Origin: Incurvaria masculella
Lineage: Eukaryota; Arthropoda; Insecta; Lepidoptera; Incurvariidae
Assembly: GCA_946894095.1 (NCBI GenBank)
Contig: OX335652.1
Coordinates: forward strand, 11,183,001 to 11,247,000
Length of the DNA stretch: 64,000 nucleotides
Direction: 5' to 3'
The position numbers and the translations under genes are program-made. This document shows, in pieces, positions 32,819 to 42,903 of the stretch (the first letter of the stretch is position 1; each line of letters begins with the position of its first letter). The notes beneath the pieces are model-generated. The model did no database searches. It was not told the origin of the DNA and saw only the letters and a program-made list of their open reading frames with translations.

Positions 32819-35800
32819 ATGGGTGGTAAGAATAGTGAGGGTGAAGATCAGTGGCGTGTGGAGCGAGACTATGCAGTGCTTCGTGTGGAGAATTTAGTGG
32901 AATTATCACACGGAGATTTAATGGATTTCGAAGTTGCATGCACAGGCCTTTCGGACATTATTTCCAGTTTTCACAGTGCACAAATACAATTGGTGACCAG
33001 ATGTGATATTGGCTCGAGGCATCATGAACTACAGGTGACTAAACAGTTTGATAATAATGTAATCATTGTAAGAAAATGCCTCAAGACTTCCCAGGCGCCC
33101 ATCTCCACCTCTCATACCACGACCACTAATTTAAAACTTCCCCGAATAACTCTTAAAACATTTAATGGGAAGTTAGAAGATTGGTTGCCTTTTATTGAAA
33201 TTTTTAATTCATTGGTTCACAACAAAAAGGAAATGTCCGATGTTGAAAAATTACATTACTTGATTTCATCCTTGGAAAATGAACCCCTCAGTCTCATTAA
33301 AGGATTCCTAATCACCAACGCAAACTATAAAAATGCCTATGACACCCTTTATCGACATTATAACGGCACACGCCAACTCGCATCCACCGTTTATGAAAAA
33401 CTTCTTTCGTGCGAGCCTGTCAAAGTTTCTAATGCCATCGAGCTAAAAAGACTAGACAATAATTTTGTAGAAAACCTAGCGATTCTCGAAAAGTTCAATT
33501 TGCCAGACAAAAACTTCATGCTAGTGCATTTATTTTGGTCCAAGTTAGACCGAGTGACTCGGGAGTTATTTGAACTCGAACACCAGTCTGATGAGATGTC
33601 TTTGTTTGAAAAGTTACAATCCTTCGTAAGAAAACGTTTTCACGCCTTAATATTGGCTAACCCCACTACTATTCCGCCTGCACAAGCAGTGAGAAAAGAC
33701 AGTGAAAAAAAGGTTACATCTCATCAGGGAACTTCGAGCGTAAATAAAAGATGTTTCATCACTACTGCCCCTAGCTGTATCATTTGTTCGGAAACACATA
33801 ATGTTTATTGCTGTCCCAAGTTCCTAGAGCTGAATCCCCCTGCTCGTTATCGTTTGGCTAAAGAAAAAAGGCTGTGTATTAACTGCCTGTCATCGTCACA
33901 TTCAGTAAAAAAATGTCCATCCAACTCTCGATGCTCGACTTGTAAATTCTCGCATCATAGTACCTTGCATTTTACTCGCTCGGAGCCCGAGACAGGACCG
34001 GTCAAACCAAATCCCTTGTCGATTCAACCTGTCGCGCTGACTAGCAACATTCCCACATCACGCACACACCTTGTTCTTCTATCGACTGTGCAAATTGAAG
34101 TTATGGACAAAATGGGAAAATATTTGAAAATTAGAGCATTACTCGACAGTGGTTCAGAAGCTAGTTTCTTGTCCGAATCTTGTCAAAAAAGACTTGGTCT
34201 GACTCTTCACAAAAATAGTGTATCAATAAACGGCATCGGTAGATCCACAACCGAGCCACTTGGCAGTTTATCATGCTCAATCAGGCCTACTGAAACTGAA
34301 CATGCTACCAATATAGCTGTCAGCATGTTAGTGTTGCCAACAATCTGTCCAGAGCTTCCCAGCTCTCGTTTCGATGCTTCACATTGGAAATTTATACAAG
34401 GCTTAAAACTAGCTGATCCCCATTTCGCCCATCCTGGACCTATCGATGCTCTACTTGGTGTAGACATTTTTTCGTCTTCGTTGCTACCAGGTTTGGTGCG
34501 GGGTGATGCATTGCAGCCCAATGCTATTAATACTATATTCGGTTGGGTTTTAATGGGTGGTGCTCACTGTGCAAACCCAAATTTGTCGTCAAACCCATGT
34601 TTCGTCTCACTCCATACTTCACTCGACCAATCACTGAAACGGTTTTCGGAGCTTGAGAGTGTACCATCTCCGTCTTCTAAAATTTTATCGCCAGAGGAAG
34701 CTTTATGTGAAAAATCTTTCGTTGAAAATTATTCTCGTGATAATGGAGGCAGATATGTTGTCCCATTACCTTTTCGTAATCCAGAACCAAAACCAACATT
34801 TTCGGGTTCTCGGTCCTTAGCCCTTAAACGGCTTTTTTCGCTGGAGAGACGTCTTGAAATAAATCCAGATTTTCGTAAAAGTTATGTTGCCATTATGGAT
34901 GATTACGCCGCCAATAAACATTTGGAAAAGATTTCGCCACCACAAATTGACAATGGTAACTTCTTCTACATCCCGCACCATGGCATATTAAAACCAGAAT
35001 CAACTAGCACACCTCTTCGTGTAGTTTTTGATGCCAGTGCGAAGGTCAGTCTCGGTGCTTCTCTAAATAGCTGTCTGCTTCTAGGTGAAAAGCTACAAAC
35101 AAACATTTTTGATTTGTTAATACGTTTTCGTTGGCATTCAGTCGTGTTCACGGCTGATGTGAAGCAAATGTATGGACAGATTTTGGTGAATCCTGAGGAC
35201 GCAGATTACCAACGGATTTTATGGAGAGCAACACGGAATGAACCGGTTCATGATTATAGGTTATTGACCGTGACTTATGGGGTGACTTCTGCTCCGTTCC
35301 AAGCGCTGCGAACCATCGCTCAACTAGCTAGAGATGGTAGAGATCAATATCCCGCCGCAGCTTCTATTTTGGAACGTGATTTGTACATCGATGATGTCGT
35401 TACCGGCTCCAATAATCTTGCTGAAGCCGTAAAATTAAGATGTGAGCTGACCAAATTGTTTACATCAGCGGGATTCCATCTTCGAAAATGGACGACAAAC
35501 ACACAAGAGTTTGTTGCAGATCTAGAACCGTCGGATCTGTTCGGCAACAAATTCGATGATTTTGATGACGTAGACATTTCATTAAAAATTTTGGGTCTGC
35601 AATGGCAACCGACTATGGACTACTTTTCGTTCAGTGTTTCAGTCATGGAAAGGCCATGCACCAAGCGAACCATCCTCTCTGAAATTGCTCGAATCTTCGA
35701 TCCCCTTGGTTTTTTAGCTCCCATCACATTCTTCGCTAAATATTTGCTGCAGCTGCTCTGGACAGCGGGCATCTCTTGGGATGATGCCCCTCCCTCCAGT

Positions 35801-36004
35801 GGGAGAAATATGTATCTGAATTATCATCTTTATCGTCTCTATCGATTTCTCGTAGAATCGTTTCTGATTCAGGAACGTTCCAATTACATGGATTTTGTGA
35901 TGCCTCCGAACGAGGATATTGCGCTGTGGTATACTTCCGTATGGAAGATCATGATAAATGCTCGGTACGACTGGTTTGTGCAAAATCCAAGGTTTCACCA
36001 TTGA
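32819..36004 (+). CDS. gag-protease-RT part of BEL/Pao polyprotein (frame-broken)
   Basis: The first ATG in frame is at 32819 (MGGKNSEG); the open frame itself reaches back to 32783 without an ATG. Gag: DUF1759-like region from residue 105 (LPRITLKTFNGKLEDW). A first cysteine cluster begins at about residue 320, and a CCHC knuckle (CINCLSSSHSVKKC) lies at 353-366. Protease: DSG active site at 443-445 (LDSGSEASFL). RT: RVVFDAS at about 734-740, first catalytic Asp in FTADVKQMYG at 780, and YIDD at 856-859. Up to about 35795 the translation follows the family. Beyond that, to the stop at 36002-36004, it is out of frame and no longer resembles RT/RNase H, so roughly the last 65-70 residues are artefactual. 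Function: structural protein, polyprotein processing and reverse transcription. The copy is defective unless the shift is a sequencing error. Confidence 0.93.
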   Translation: MGGKNSEGEDQWRVERDYAVLRVENLVELSHGDLMDFEVACTGLSDIISSFHSAQIQLVTRCDIGSRHHELQVTKQFDNNVIIVRKCLKTSQAPISTSHTTTTNLKLPRITLKTFNGKLEDWLPFIEIFNSLVHNKKEMSDVEKLHYLISSLENEPLSLIKGFLITNANYKNAYDTLYRHYNGTRQLASTVYEKLLSCEPVKVSNAIELKRLDNNFVENLAILEKFNLPDKNFMLVHLFWSKLDRVTRELFELEHQSDEMSLFEKLQSFVRKRFHALILANPTTIPPAQAVRKDSEKKVTSHQGTSSVNKRCFITTAPSCIICSETHNVYCCPKFLELNPPARYRLAKEKRLCINCLSSSHSVKKCPSNSRCSTCKFSHHSTLHFTRSEPETGPVKPNPLSIQPVALTSNIPTSRTHLVLLSTVQIEVMDKMGKYLKIRALLDSGSEASFLSESCQKRLGLTLHKNSVSINGIGRSTTEPLGSLSCSIRPTETEHATNIAVSMLVLPTICPELPSSRFDASHWKFIQGLKLADPHFAHPGPIDALLGVDIFSSSLLPGLVRGDALQPNAINTIFGWVLMGGAHCANPNLSSNPCFVSLHTSLDQSLKRFSELESVPSPSSKILSPEEALCEKSFVENYSRDNGGRYVVPLPFRNPEPKPTFSGSRSLALKRLFSLERRLEINPDFRKSYVAIMDDYAANKHLEKISPPQIDNGNFFYIPHHGILKPESTSTPLRVVFDASAKVSLGASLNSCLLLGEKLQTNIFDLLIRFRWHSVVFTADVKQMYGQILVNPEDADYQRILWRATRNEPVHDYRLLTVTYGVTSAPFQALRTIAQLARDGRDQYPAAASILERDLYIDDVVTGSNNLAEAVKLRCELTKLFTSAGFHLRKWTTNTQEFVADLEPSDLFGNKFDDFDDVDISLKILGLQWQPTMDYFSFSVSVMERPCTKRTILSEIARIFDPLGFLAPITFFAKYLLQLLWTAGISWDDAPPSSGRNMYLNYHLYRLYRFLVESFLIQERSNYMDFVMPPNEDIALWYTSVWKIMINARYDWFVQNPRFHH

Positions 36005-37905
36005 AACGTATCACAGTTCCCCGCTTGGAATTGTGTGCAGCGGTGCTCTTATCGGATCTAATACGCTCAGTGATGGCTGCTTTAACACCTTTTTGTGTCA
36101 TTGAAAATATACAGGCTTGGTCAGATTCCAGTGTCGCCTTGACCTGGATTAAATCATCTCCCGCAAAATGGAAAACATTCATTAGTAATCGAGTTAGCCA
36201 TATTCAAGATCATGTACCTCCCCAAAGTTGGAGACATGTAAGGTCTCCAGATAATCCCGCGGATTGTGGGTCTCGTGGATTACTACCTCATGCACTCTTA
36301 AATCATAATATTTGGTGGACCGGTCCCAGTTGGTTGATCGAACCCGAAGAAACTTGGCCCCGGTTCGACTTATTGATTGATGATCATGACACCATTGAAT
36401 GTGAGAAGAAAATTTGTACTCTTTCCTCGTCTATTCACTTTGATTTTATTGAAGACCTCTTGAACAAATATTCTTCTCTCCGAACTATCGTGAACGTATT
36501 AGCATATTGCTCTCGTTTCATATTTAATGCTAACCATCCAAGCCAGAAAGCTACTGGCCCCCTTTCGGCCACTGAACGGGATAATGCATTGAACTTCTTG
36601 ATCAAATACACTCAAGAAGTCGCTTTCTCTGAAGAAAGAACTGCTATAGCAAAATCAAGCTTTAACAAGCTTCCCAAATCTCTTCGTAAACTAATGCCTT
36701 TTATTGATCAAGCAGGTCTTTTGAGGGTGGGCGGTCGTCTTACGCAAGCAAATATTAATTATGACAGCAAGCACCCTGTTCTACTTCCTCGAAAACATCG
36801 CTTAACATTTCTCATAATCCAAGGCTATCATGAAAAATATTTGCACCCAGGCCTGCAAACTCTACATCATTTGCTTTGCCAAAATTATTGGATTTTGTCG
36901 CCAAAGAGAGCCATTCGTTCGGTCATTTCGCTTTGCCATAAATGTTTCCGTGCCACTCCTAAGCTGGCTCCCCTTCCGCTTATGGGCAACCTCCCCGCTT
37001 ATCGGATTAATCAACTTAAAGCCTTCTCGTCTTCATCTGTGGATTATGGCGGCCCATTCACAATTTCGCTCGGTCGCTATAGAGGCGCCAAGTCATATAA
37101 AGCGTATGTCTGCGTATTTGTTTGCACATCAACCAAGGCTGTCCACATAGAATTGGCATCGGAATTGACTACCGACGCTTTCTTAGCTGCACTACGTCGC
37201 TTTGTAGCTCGTCGTGGTAGAGTCAGTAGTCTGGTCTCCGATCGTGGTACTAACTTTGTTGGCGCCAGTAATACCTTGCAGACAATAATGGCCAGTGCGG
37301 CTGAACAGGAAGAAATTACATTCAAGTTCAACCCACCAGGTAGTCCTCACTTCTCAGGGCTGGCAGAGGCAGGTATAAAGTCGGTTAAAACACATTTAGC
37401 TAGAGTGATCGGTCTCCAACGCTTGACATATGAGGAGTTTTATACAGTATTAACACAAATCGAAGCCTTATTAAATTCACGTCCTCTGACACCAATAAGC
37501 TCAGATCCTCAGGACTTGTCCACATTAACTCCAGGACATTTCTTGACATTGGAACCCTTATCTTCGGTGCCAGAACGAGATGTTAGCACCTGCAATATTA
37601 ATAGACTTGATCGTTGGCAACTGATACAACGTATGCATCAGGACTTTTGGAAAAGGTGGCATACGGAGTATCTCCACACACTTCAACAACGGTTGAAGTG
37701 GAATAAGGATCACCCCAACCTAAAGGTGGGCACCATCGTTCTAATTGTTGATGAACTTAGCCCTCCAATGAAATGGAGAGTCGGTCGGATCATACAGTTA
37801 CATCTTGGATCCGATGGTATTTGTCGTGTTGTTACAGTGCGCACTGCCTCAGGACAGCTTAAAAGACCTGTTGTGAAGTTGTGCCCGCTTCCTTTATCTT
37901 CCTGA
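35785..37905 (+). CDS. RNase H-integrase part of BEL/Pao polyprotein (continues in another frame)
   Basis: Open from just after a TGA at 35782-35784 to the stop at 37903-37905. Family-like sequence starts at about 35800. RNase H: GFCDASERGY with Asp at 35899, and WSDSSVALTWI with Asp at 36124. Integrase: H2C2 zinc site (His codons 36829 and 36844, Cys codons 36934 and 36943). Catalytic triad: Asp 37042 (VDYGGPF), Asp 37240 (SDRGTNFVGA) and Glu 37366 (GLAEAGIKS), with 41 residues between the second and third. The tail carries a DUF5641-like segment (LDRWQLIQRMHQDFWKRW) and a basic end. All key residues are present. It would normally be fused to the preceding frame; the break is one base in 35790-35815. 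No own start is needed or evident. Confidence 0.93.
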   Translation, partial: CPSLQWEKYVSELSSLSSLSISRRIVSDSGTFQLHGFCDASERGYCAVVYFRMEDHDKCSVRLVCAKSKVSPLKRITVPRLELCAAVLLSDLIRSVMAALTPFCVIENIQAWSDSSVALTWIKSSPAKWKTFISNRVSHIQDHVPPQSWRHVRSPDNPADCGSRGLLPHALLNHNIWWTGPSWLIEPEETWPRFDLLIDDHDTIECEKKICTLSSSIHFDFIEDLLNKYSSLRTIVNVLAYCSRFIFNANHPSQKATGPLSATERDNALNFLIKYTQEVAFSEERTAIAKSSFNKLPKSLRKLMPFIDQAGLLRVGGRLTQANINYDSKHPVLLPRKHRLTFLIIQGYHEKYLHPGLQTLHHLLCQNYWILSPKRAIRSVISLCHKCFRATPKLAPLPLMGNLPAYRINQLKAFSSSSVDYGGPFTISLGRYRGAKSYKAYVCVFVCTSTKAVHIELASELTTDAFLAALRRFVARRGRVSSLVSDRGTNFVGASNTLQTIMASAAEQEEITFKFNPPGSPHFSGLAEAGIKSVKTHLARVIGLQRLTYEEFYTVLTQIEALLNSRPLTPISSDPQDLSTLTPGHFLTLEPLSSVPERDVSTCNINRLDRWQLIQRMHQDFWKRWHTEYLHTLQQRLKWNKDHPNLKVGTIVLIVDELSPPMKWRVGRIIQLHLGSDGICRVVTVRTASGQLKRPVVKLCPLPLSS

Positions 37906-38073
37906 TATATTAATTTACTCTTGTATTATTTTTGTATTTTTCGGTGGTGGTTTTATTTATTTATTGTAGAAAATTTAGTTACCTAAATGTAATTGATTTT
38001 CTTATCCCTTCTCTATTTATTTAAGTTTTATTTTGTAGCTGTGTTAAAATACCGTGTATTTTGGTGGGCGGAA
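37906..38073 (+). other. 3' untranslated region and polypurine tract
   Basis: AT-rich 168 bp ending in GGTGGGCGGAA (38063-38073) directly before the 3' LTR, which fits the polypurine tract that primes plus-strand DNA synthesis. Confidence 0.7.
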
Positions 38074-38534
38074 TGTTTAGTTTTCGTAAAAGCCAAATGT
38101 GCTTGTCACACTTTGCTTATGACTGGACCTTTTGATTTAAATAATACAAATTCTATTGTCTATGGCCCCATTCAAATTTTAAAATCAAACTGCCATTTTG
38201 ACATTTGACCACTTTTTCATTGAGCTTCCTAGGAGCAGCATCTCTTGATTTTCTAGCTTTCGTTAGTTTTCGACAATTGCTAAAGGACAGTGCCTTCGCT
38301 ACTATTACTAAGCCCTGGTTAGCCTCGCGAAGTGCAGCAGCTAATATAATCCTCGGCGGGATCCCTAACCGGCGGAGAGTTGCAGCGTTGCACCTCAACG
38401 GCGCCAGTGTAAGGTAACTCCGAGCCCCCGCAAAGGTACTGTCTGCACTAATTAATTATTCGTCGCCTTTTTCGTCATTATAAATCCTTTTTCTTCGTTT
38501 AACCTATACAGTCCACCCTTCTCGTTTTCTCACA
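38074..38534 (+). repeat. 3' LTR of the BEL/Pao element
   Basis: Same length as the 5' LTR, offset by exactly 6163 bp, with four substitutions and no indels. Confidence 0.95.
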
Positions 38535-38539
38535 AAAAG
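38535..38539. repeat. target-site duplication, right (AAAAG)
   Basis: Identical to 31906-31910. Confidence 0.88.
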
Positions 38540-41276
38540 TTAATTAATAACTCTCGCTGTAAGTCGAAGTGGGAGTTTAGTAGTCACCTCTGTGGTATCT
38601 GTGAAGGAGATATTGGGTTTGAATTTGAAATGTGGACGCATAGTTTAGGAACAACATAAACATGTTGTTACTTACTTTTAAGTGCATGCATCCGTCAATA
38701 GATATGACGTACCGACGTACCAATATATGGAATACAATTTGAATTTCTGGCTTTGACTAGATCAAATCAATATGCTACGGTCAAATGCCGAATCATCTAT
38801 AAATAGGTAACATAAAAAACAACCAAAACAAATTATTTTTACGATATCGGCAATAATTGCGATAGAAACTTATTTTTTTCATACCGCTCGACCACCCAGA
38901 TAGCTTCGTCGATGCACCCACACAAGTCAAGAGAGCCGAAAGCAAATTATCTATTGAATACACCCAGTCAAAACAGTTCACAAAGATGGCGGCATCGGAA
39001 TGTCCTTTAAGTACCTGAGCGAATTTAACGACCAATAGAATGTTCATGGGTTGTGCGAGTGGTACAATTTAGAAGTTAGGCGATGCGGTGCTGTAGCGGG
39101 TGCAAGCAGCTGACTGCATTTGACTTTTATGATGAAATAAAACGGAGCTTGTAACGCATAGTTAATGCATATATGACTTCACTATATACCCGCTGTATTG
39201 AATGATGATTGAATGGCATGACATGATGTTTTGAATTACTTATCTTTATAAGTTTTTAACTTATCTATGTAAGTTATAATGTACCCGTGGTCATGCAAAA
39301 GAAAAGTCCAGGCACGTCCAATATTTTCTAGGATTTTTGGGAAAAGCTATGAAACCTTTAATAATTTTAGATATACTTGAGATGTGAGCGTACCAAATGG
39401 CGCTGCATCATCTCTGCTTACCTCTCCAGGGAAGCGGCGAAATGGTATGTATGTATAAGAAGGTCACATAAAATAATGATATAGAAGCCACTATATGCAA
39501 TTAGATTTTACTGCAAAGTCTAGCTTAAAAGATAGTCTGCTAGCCGCTCACGTTGGGTGACGATTGCGAGAATTATGGTCGGCCGCCGAGACACCTCCCC
39601 GCAACGCGTCAATTCGGTGGTCAAAGGTCATTTACGTTTTCGCTTACTACTCCTGTATTGACTTGAACAATGTGCCATCCTTACTTCCAATCACTTAACT
39701 GTTACACCCACGTTACACCCTTGTGGAACTAATTTCCCGAGGGCAAGCCTTTTACCGAACTACCCTCATTCGCGCCGAGCGAATGAAAAACGGTGGGTCG
39801 CCAGAGTCTCGTGGCAAATGTCGATGTCGGCGGACGTTCTGCTGGCTGAGCACATCTTGAACAGCTCCAAGATCCACGGCCACGATCGTATCCTGCCGTG
39901 GATCGAACCCGCGTAGCGTCTACGCACCACAAAAAGTGAAAGACCTTAAGAGCTGTGCACGGAACCCTGGTGGAGACGGAACCCGAGGAGTCATGAGGGC
40001 TGCAGACCACTCTACGCCACTGGTGAGTCCTCTCCTACCCTGCCCATAGTCCGTTCAAGTCAGGGTTAAATTGGTCAAATTATTTTCTATACAGTCCACT
40101 ACTCGAAGTAGGTATTTCGGTAGCGACCCGTTTGCGGCTGTCGCCCCAGACCATACAACTCCCTCATTTTTCAACATATCGTGATGTTAATTGGCAAAAC
40201 CTTCATCGAGATGTGCTTGATTCTATTAGTGAAAACAGCATCTCAATATAATTATTTCATGATGAAAAGCGGCCAAACATTGTTGAAGTGACAGACGGAT
40301 AAACACTTCCGAAAAATATTTTTTTATCAACCGTTTCTTTAGTATAAGCCTCGAAAAATAGTTTTTGTGAAATTCCAATATTACAGACACGCCACCCCCG
40401 TAGTGTTTTATAATCAGTCGAGATTTAAAATTGTGAAGACATAGGTGGTTCTGAAATAGTCGTGGCGAGATTATTTTAGGGATTCATCGAGCACTCTTTG
40501 TGCAACTCACGTCTTTAGAAAGTTTCATATAATGCTTTATTACGTTAAATTGCGTGCAACCACATAATAATTAAATTGGTAGAATTTACTAGTTCCTCGC
40601 AAGTTCATCCAGAAACACCTGAAAATTCGTCTAGATTTCCTATTCGTTGTTTACAAACCGTTACATTTACCGCAAATTGTACGTGATCATAACGCGAAAA
40701 CTAGACTCGCTAGGCTGTTTCGCGAGATGAAAACATAGACTACCTTCCGTCGGCCCTACTGAAAATATTTGCAGGTGATCATTAAAGTGAAAATACAGTT
40801 TGATAATTCAGAGACAAGTCAGGACGAGACATGACGCATTTAGCTAAATATATTACAGTCTCGGTTACTTTTGTAACAACCCAACTAAACCGTCCGATTG
40901 TTATCTTTAGACGAGCAATTTGGTGCGTGGGCAGGTGTGTATGTGTGCATGTTTGTATGTACCAGTACCAAGCAGCTCAGTACATTGTGCATGCCTGTGC
41001 GTGAATGTTCGCTATGTAGGCACTACCCGGTCCCTAGGTGCGTCATAGGAGCGATTACGCAGAGCGTTACTCTCTGGTATTTTTAGAAGCCCGAAAAATA
41101 CCTAAGAACTGGAATGTCTGAAAATATCCTTTCATTAATAATGGAGAACTTGGATTGGGACTTATTGATGTGTTTTGTACTTGATATTGTATTTATGTAT
41201 GTACAATAAGTACTTATACAGACTGCGTATTTAATAAAATCCGTTGCTGCTAAACGTTACAAAGGAATTTAGCTGG
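38540..41276. other. no gene recognised; LINE tail motif at 39405-39452
   Basis: CGCTGCATCATCTCTGCTTA followed by CCTCTCCAGGGAAGCGGCG (39405-39450) matches the LINE-tail motif at 27300-27365. 39729-40022 is GC-richer. In minus orientation it has a B-box-like GGTTCGATCC (about 39900) and GTGGCGTAGAGTGG (about 40010), which could be remnants of a tRNA-derived SINE. No exon was recognised in the rest. Confidence 0.35.
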
Positions 41277-41636
41277 TTTTTTTATGGAACACGGAAGGCT
41301 AATACCACACAACTACCTTTATGATATTAGGCCAATACACCGCATTCCCGAAGAAATTAGGTGCCATACCAGGACCTTCCTTTATGAGCACGGCTACATT
41401 GAACTGGATGGAAAACACGGTAAATTTTTCACTGCCGCTTCAATGGGGTGGTACCAACTCGAGCGGGCTTGACCCTTGTAGGGGAAAGGGACCTAAAGTT
41501 TTGCATGGGTTCCGAACCATGGAACAGCTCGAATTAATAACAAAATAAATGCGCTTTCCAAGTGAAATAATCAAATTCAACTAAGAAGGGGAACGAAATT
41601 GGTGCATGACCGGGGCAAGGATTTGAACCAATCCAG
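41277..41636 (-). mobile_element. SINE B, nearly full-length copy
   Basis: Minus orientation: TTTATGGAACACGGAAGGC, ATGATATTAGGCCAATACAC, GAGCACGGCTACATTGAACT and TGGTACCAACTCGAGCGGGC. It ends inside the head at the B box complement GGATTTGAACC, so the A box part is missing. Confidence 0.82.
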
Positions 41637-42244
41637 TAACATTATTAATGTTTCAAAGAAAGAGAAAGTATTTGAAAACTAAACTCAATAACAATTATTG
41701 ATTTCAGTATGTTTATCCAAATTATTTTGAACAACGCCATTCGTATGGTTTTTTGGGATTGTATTGGGATTGTTTCGTAATTGGGACGATGGTGGTTTCT
41801 CCATGCACATCACATGGTGGCAACCTAATGGGTCAGGGCTAAATAACGAATCGGGTTCTCATTTTCATGTCAAGGTGCTCGTCATATGATATCGACGGAT
41901 ATTTATGTCGACGGTGAAGATCTCATTGGATCACAGAATCAGCAGAAATAAACACGAGGTAATTCTAAGAAAAAAAAAATTATTTCATAAAGTAAATTTA
42001 CACAGGTTCATTCATACATTGTAATCTTAAAAGTTGATGGGTTTGGTTTGATTGTAAGTTAATTTTATTCTTTTTAGAGAATTTAAATAAAATCATGTTT
42101 TAAAAAGTTTTTTACTATTAATTATTCATCTAGTTCTCATGAGGCAATGGTACAGGCAAAGTTTATTAATAATAAGTTAAATATATATAAATTAAATAAA
42201 AAAAGTTTATTTCTCCGGGAATACGGTGTGTTGGGTGAATATCC
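41637..42244. other. no gene recognised
   Basis: AT-rich. Nothing recognised. Confidence 0.5.
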
Positions 42245-42298
42245 TGACGGTGGCTGTAGCATGCTGTAGCCATCCGTGCCTAGTTACAAAAAAGAGGT
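42245..42298 (+). mobile_element. SINE B, 3' tail fragment
   Basis: GTAGCCATCCGTGCCTAGTT followed by ACAAAAAAG, directly left of repeat A copy 6. Confidence 0.5.
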
Positions 42299-42311
42299 AA
42301 AGCAATGAAAT

Positions 42312-42582
42312 ACCGGCCAAGTGCGAGTCGGACTCGCATACGAAGGGTTCCGTACCATCGTACAAGATTTAACACAAAATATTCTAATTTTTTTTTTGTA
42401 TGAGGCCCCCATTAAATTTTAATATTTTTTTAATTTAACCTAATACACACTCTGTGGAAATTTCGGCTACCTACCTATTACGGTTCATGAGGTACAGCCC
42501 CGTGACAGAAGGATGGACGGACAGCTGAGGCTTAGTAATAGGGTTCCGTTTGATACCCTTTGGGTACGGAACCCTAAAAAAA
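42312..42582 (+). repeat. repeat A, copy 6
   Basis: ACCGGCCAAGTGCGAGTCGG at the left and TTTGGGTACGGAACCCTAAA at the right. The central TATAGCGGCAAAATAAATAC block has been lost. Confidence 0.92.
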
Positions 42583-42763
42583 GAATGGATGGGTATTCAC
42601 ATCACAATTCATACATCCCCGGACTCTCTTGCAAGGGAGGGATTTAGACTTACTTATTCTTTGGTTTTGGTTTGGGATGTAACATATTATGTCGACCCCA
42701 TTGCCGTTAGAAACCAGATTGGTTCCTCCCTTGCTTCGCCGCAGAAACGTTGACGCATTCTAA

Positions 42764-42900
42764 GGCTGGAGTACATCATCTCTGGTTATTGTTAAAAATT
42801 ATGTCTTCCTTTTTCTTATGTCTAAGATGTTAGAAGAATGAAGAAGAAGATGAAGAAGAGGACACGTTTTAACAACAACCAGAGATGGTGCAATCCAGCT
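42764..42900 (+). mobile_element. Harbinger-like MITE with TAA duplication (137 bp)
   Basis: TAA at 42761-42763 and 42901-42903. The left end is GGCTGGAGTACATCATCTCT. The right end in reverse complement is AGCTGGATTGCACCATCTCT, followed on both sides by GGTTRTTGTTAAAA. The arms are about 38 bp and the centre is a GAAGAAGATGAAG purine run. The short G/C-rich ends and three-base duplication fit PIF/Harbinger. Confidence 0.75.
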
Positions 42901-42903
42901 TAA

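Larger units (their letters stand above)
31911..38534 (+). mobile_element. BEL/Pao-type LTR retrotransposon, nearly intact
   Basis: Complete structure: target duplication, 461-bp LTRs starting TG and ending CA, gag-pol frame, polypurine tract and matching right duplication, 6624 bp in all. The order of domains (DUF1759-like gag, CCHC knuckle, aspartic protease, RT with YIDD, RNase H, H2C2 integrase, DUF5641-like tail) is that of BEL/Pao. No envelope-like frame is present. The LTRs differ at only 4 of 461 positions (32115/38278, 32183/38346, 32221/38384, 32274/38437). They were identical at insertion, so this element is young. A one-base frame change in pol makes this copy defective as it stands, unless it is an assembly error. 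Confidence 0.95.

Noticed and set aside
39729..40022. Two tRNA-like B-box/A-box motifs on the minus strand
   Set aside because: The boxes are in an implausible order and spacing for one tRNA or SINE head, and no cloverleaf could be drawn.
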